The notes under the pieces: generated by a model
Databases searched by the model: none
Seen by the model: only the letters and a program-made list of their open reading frames with translations
Told to the model about the DNA's origin: nothing
Part shown: in pieces, positions 14,722 to 15,850 of the stretch
How the letters are laid out: each line of letters opens with the position of its first letter
How positions within the stretch are numbered: position 1 is the stretch's first letter
Program-made: the position numbers and the translations under genes
Origin: Chitinophagaceae bacterium UBA4857
Lineage (GTDB): Bacteria > Bacteroidota > Bacteroidia > Chitinophagales > Chitinophagaceae
Direction: 5' to 3'
Assembly (NCBI GenBank): GCA_002399735.1
Contig: DHEF01000002.1
Span: 1 to 15,850 of the forward strand
Length of the DNA stretch: 15,850 bases

Positions 14722-15771
14722 ATGGGTAAATATTACAAAATAATAGCACTATTTCTGGTTATAATTGGTAGTCAGCAGTTAATTGGCCAAAAATTGAACA
14801 TTGAGGTGTTAACTACCGGTACAAAAACCAGTTTACGCGGACTTAGCGTGGTAAACGATAATGTGCTTTGGGTAAGTGGTAGTCAGGGCAAAGTGGGTCG
14901 AAGCACTAATGGCGGTAAAAACTGGAAATGGATGACTGTTCCCGGTTTTGAAAAGGCCGAGTTTCGTGATATTGAAGCTTTTGGACCAAATTCTGCCATT
15001 ATTATGGCTTCAGGCGACTCAGCCTACATTTTAAAAACTACCGACGGCGGCGATAGCTGGCGCATTGTATATCAAAACTTTACAAAAGGAATGTTTCTGG
15101 ATGCCATGGATTTTGATACGCCCCAGCACGGTATGGTAGTAGGCGACCCTATTAATAACCGTTTTTTTATTGCGGAAACAAAAGATTTTGGTGAAACCTG
15201 GACAGAACTTAATTTAAACCACGCTGGCGCTGTTGCCGACTCCGGCGAAGCTTTTTATGCTGCCAGTGGCACCAATATTCGCCTATTTCCCGGCGGAAAT
15301 TTTTATCTGGCCAGCGGTGGCAAAACTTCAAGATTAATTACCCGAAACACAGTAACCAACCTGCCCTTGGTACAAAACACACCTGCTTCGGGGGCATATT
15401 CTGTAGCAGTGTATAAAAAAAGACCTACCTCTAAAAAAAGCTACATTATTGTTGTGGGGGGCGATTATACCCGCGACACCGTAAGCACCCAAAACTGTGT
15501 GTATAGTTTTAATAATGGCAAAACCTGGAACACACCCAAAAAGCCCCCTTTTGGTTTTAAAAGCTGTGTAGAATTTTTAACCGACGAAGATGTAATTACC
15601 TGCGGTACAAGCGGTGTAGATATGTCTTACGATACCGGCCGTAGCTGGTTTAATATATCCCGCCAGAGTTTTAATGTTTGCCGCGGAGCTAAATTTGGCG
15701 GCGCAGTTTTTTTAGCGGGCAATAACGGAACCATTGCCAAGTTGGTATGGGCCAGTAAAATGAGTAAATAA
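14722..15771 (+). CDS. Secreted Asp-box (BNR/YCF48-like) beta-propeller protein
   Basis: 349 residues from the ATG at 14722; the frame also has a TTG at 14713, but the ATG directly precedes a normal signal peptide (GKYYKIIALFLVIIG, cut near LIG|QKLN). Five Asp-box motifs (S-x-D-x-G-x-x-W) are seen: STNGGKNW (61-68), TTDGGDSW (106-113), TKDFGETW (153-160), SFNNGKTW (262-269) and SYDTGRSW (302-309). This pattern marks sortilin/BNR and YCF48-type propellers, a fold used mostly for binding. Similar proteins are often annotated as oxidoreductases or photosystem-II assembly-like factors, without evidence that these labels apply here. No sialidase catalytic residues could be recognised. Divergent from the triple-repeat lipoprotein gene and convergent with the partial gene to the right, whose stop is six bases away. 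Probably periplasmic or secreted. Confidence 0.85.
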   Translation: MGKYYKIIALFLVIIGSQQLIGQKLNIEVLTTGTKTSLRGLSVVNDNVLWVSGSQGKVGRSTNGGKNWKWMTVPGFEKAEFRDIEAFGPNSAIIMASGDSAYILKTTDGGDSWRIVYQNFTKGMFLDAMDFDTPQHGMVVGDPINNRFFIAETKDFGETWTELNLNHAGAVADSGEAFYAASGTNIRLFPGGNFYLASGGKTSRLITRNTVTNLPLVQNTPASGAYSVAVYKKRPTSKKSYIIVVGGDYTRDTVSTQNCVYSFNNGKTWNTPKKPPFGFKSCVEFLTDEDVITCGTSGVDMSYDTGRSWFNISRQSFNVCRGAKFGGAVFLAGNNGTIAKLVWASKMSK

Positions 15772-15777
15772 TTTTTG

Positions 15778-15850
15778 TTAGCCATCTGCATTGTTACTAT
15801 CATCACTTGTTGTGTCACTCACTTGTGCTGCACCAACGCGAAGCATCAAT
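15778..15850 (-). CDS. C-terminus of a gene running off the right edge (partial)
   Basis: On the minus strand a frame runs from the window edge for 23 codons to a TAA (15778-15780). It reads LMLRVGAAQV followed by SDTTSDDSNNADG. The acidic Ser/Asp/Asn-rich tail is typical of the disordered ends of cytoplasmic proteins. Too little is visible to name it. It would be convergent with the propeller gene, with six bases between the stops. A chance frame cannot be excluded at this length. Confidence 0.45.
   Translation of the reverse strand, partial: LMLRVGAAQVSDTTSDDSNNADG

Noticed and set aside
15826..15850. Third copy of the dispersed 36-bp repeat at the right edge
   Set aside because: The CAACGCGAAGCATCAAT segment shares only a few bases with the repeat core, and it reads well as the coding end of a minus-strand gene.

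Overview
The window looks like chromosomal DNA from a Bacteroidota bacterium, probably of the Chitinophagaceae or a close relative. The reasons are low GC content, almost no Shine-Dalgarno sequences, a TTTG / TAnnTTTG-type promoter, signal peptides ending in '..AQ' or '..GQ', lipoproteins with loose lipoboxes, and a CzcA-type pump fused to its outer-membrane channel. No rRNA, tRNA, CRISPR array, integrase or transposase was seen.

Layout. 1-341 is a gene-free, repeat-rich stretch with hairpins and a possible gene relic on the minus strand. 342-833 (+) is yajQ. 834-1224 holds three hairpins. 1225-7152 (-) is a heavy-metal efflux operon. In transcription order it has a small secreted protein starting with GTG, a 1450-residue RND pump fused to a TolC/CzcC-like outer-membrane factor, and a lipoprotein periplasmic adaptor. 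A good Bacteroidota promoter lies almost on top of the first start codon, and a 15-bp hairpin follows the last gene. 7153-7877 is mostly AT-rich and non-coding, with one doubtful small ORF.

7878-10324 (+) is an accessory-looking AT-rich trio: a seven-blade RCC1-like lipoprotein and two unrecognised single-span membrane proteins. Two diverged copies of a ~36-bp element, in opposite orientation, lie on either side of the trio (7236-7270 and 10491-10526). 10539-12983 (-) is an S9D-type glutamyl/prolyl-oligopeptidase-family serine peptidase with a complete catalytic triad. 13127-14602 (-) is a lipoprotein with three cysteine-bracketed repeats and a distinct C-terminal domain. 14722-15771 (+) is a secreted Asp-box (BNR/YCF48-like) beta-propeller. 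The last 73 bases probably hold the C-terminus of a minus-strand gene running off the window.

How the genes work together. The efflux operon is the one clear functional unit. Two genes encode the three parts of a tripartite exporter, because pump and outer-membrane channel come from a single reading frame. A signal-peptide-like segment sits at the junction, so the polyprotein is probably cut into two proteins during export. The conserved aspartate/glutamate motif of the pump resembles the divalent-cation (Co/Zn/Cd/Ni) exporters rather than the Cu/Ag ones. Most other genes encode cell-envelope or secreted proteins with no evident pathway in common.
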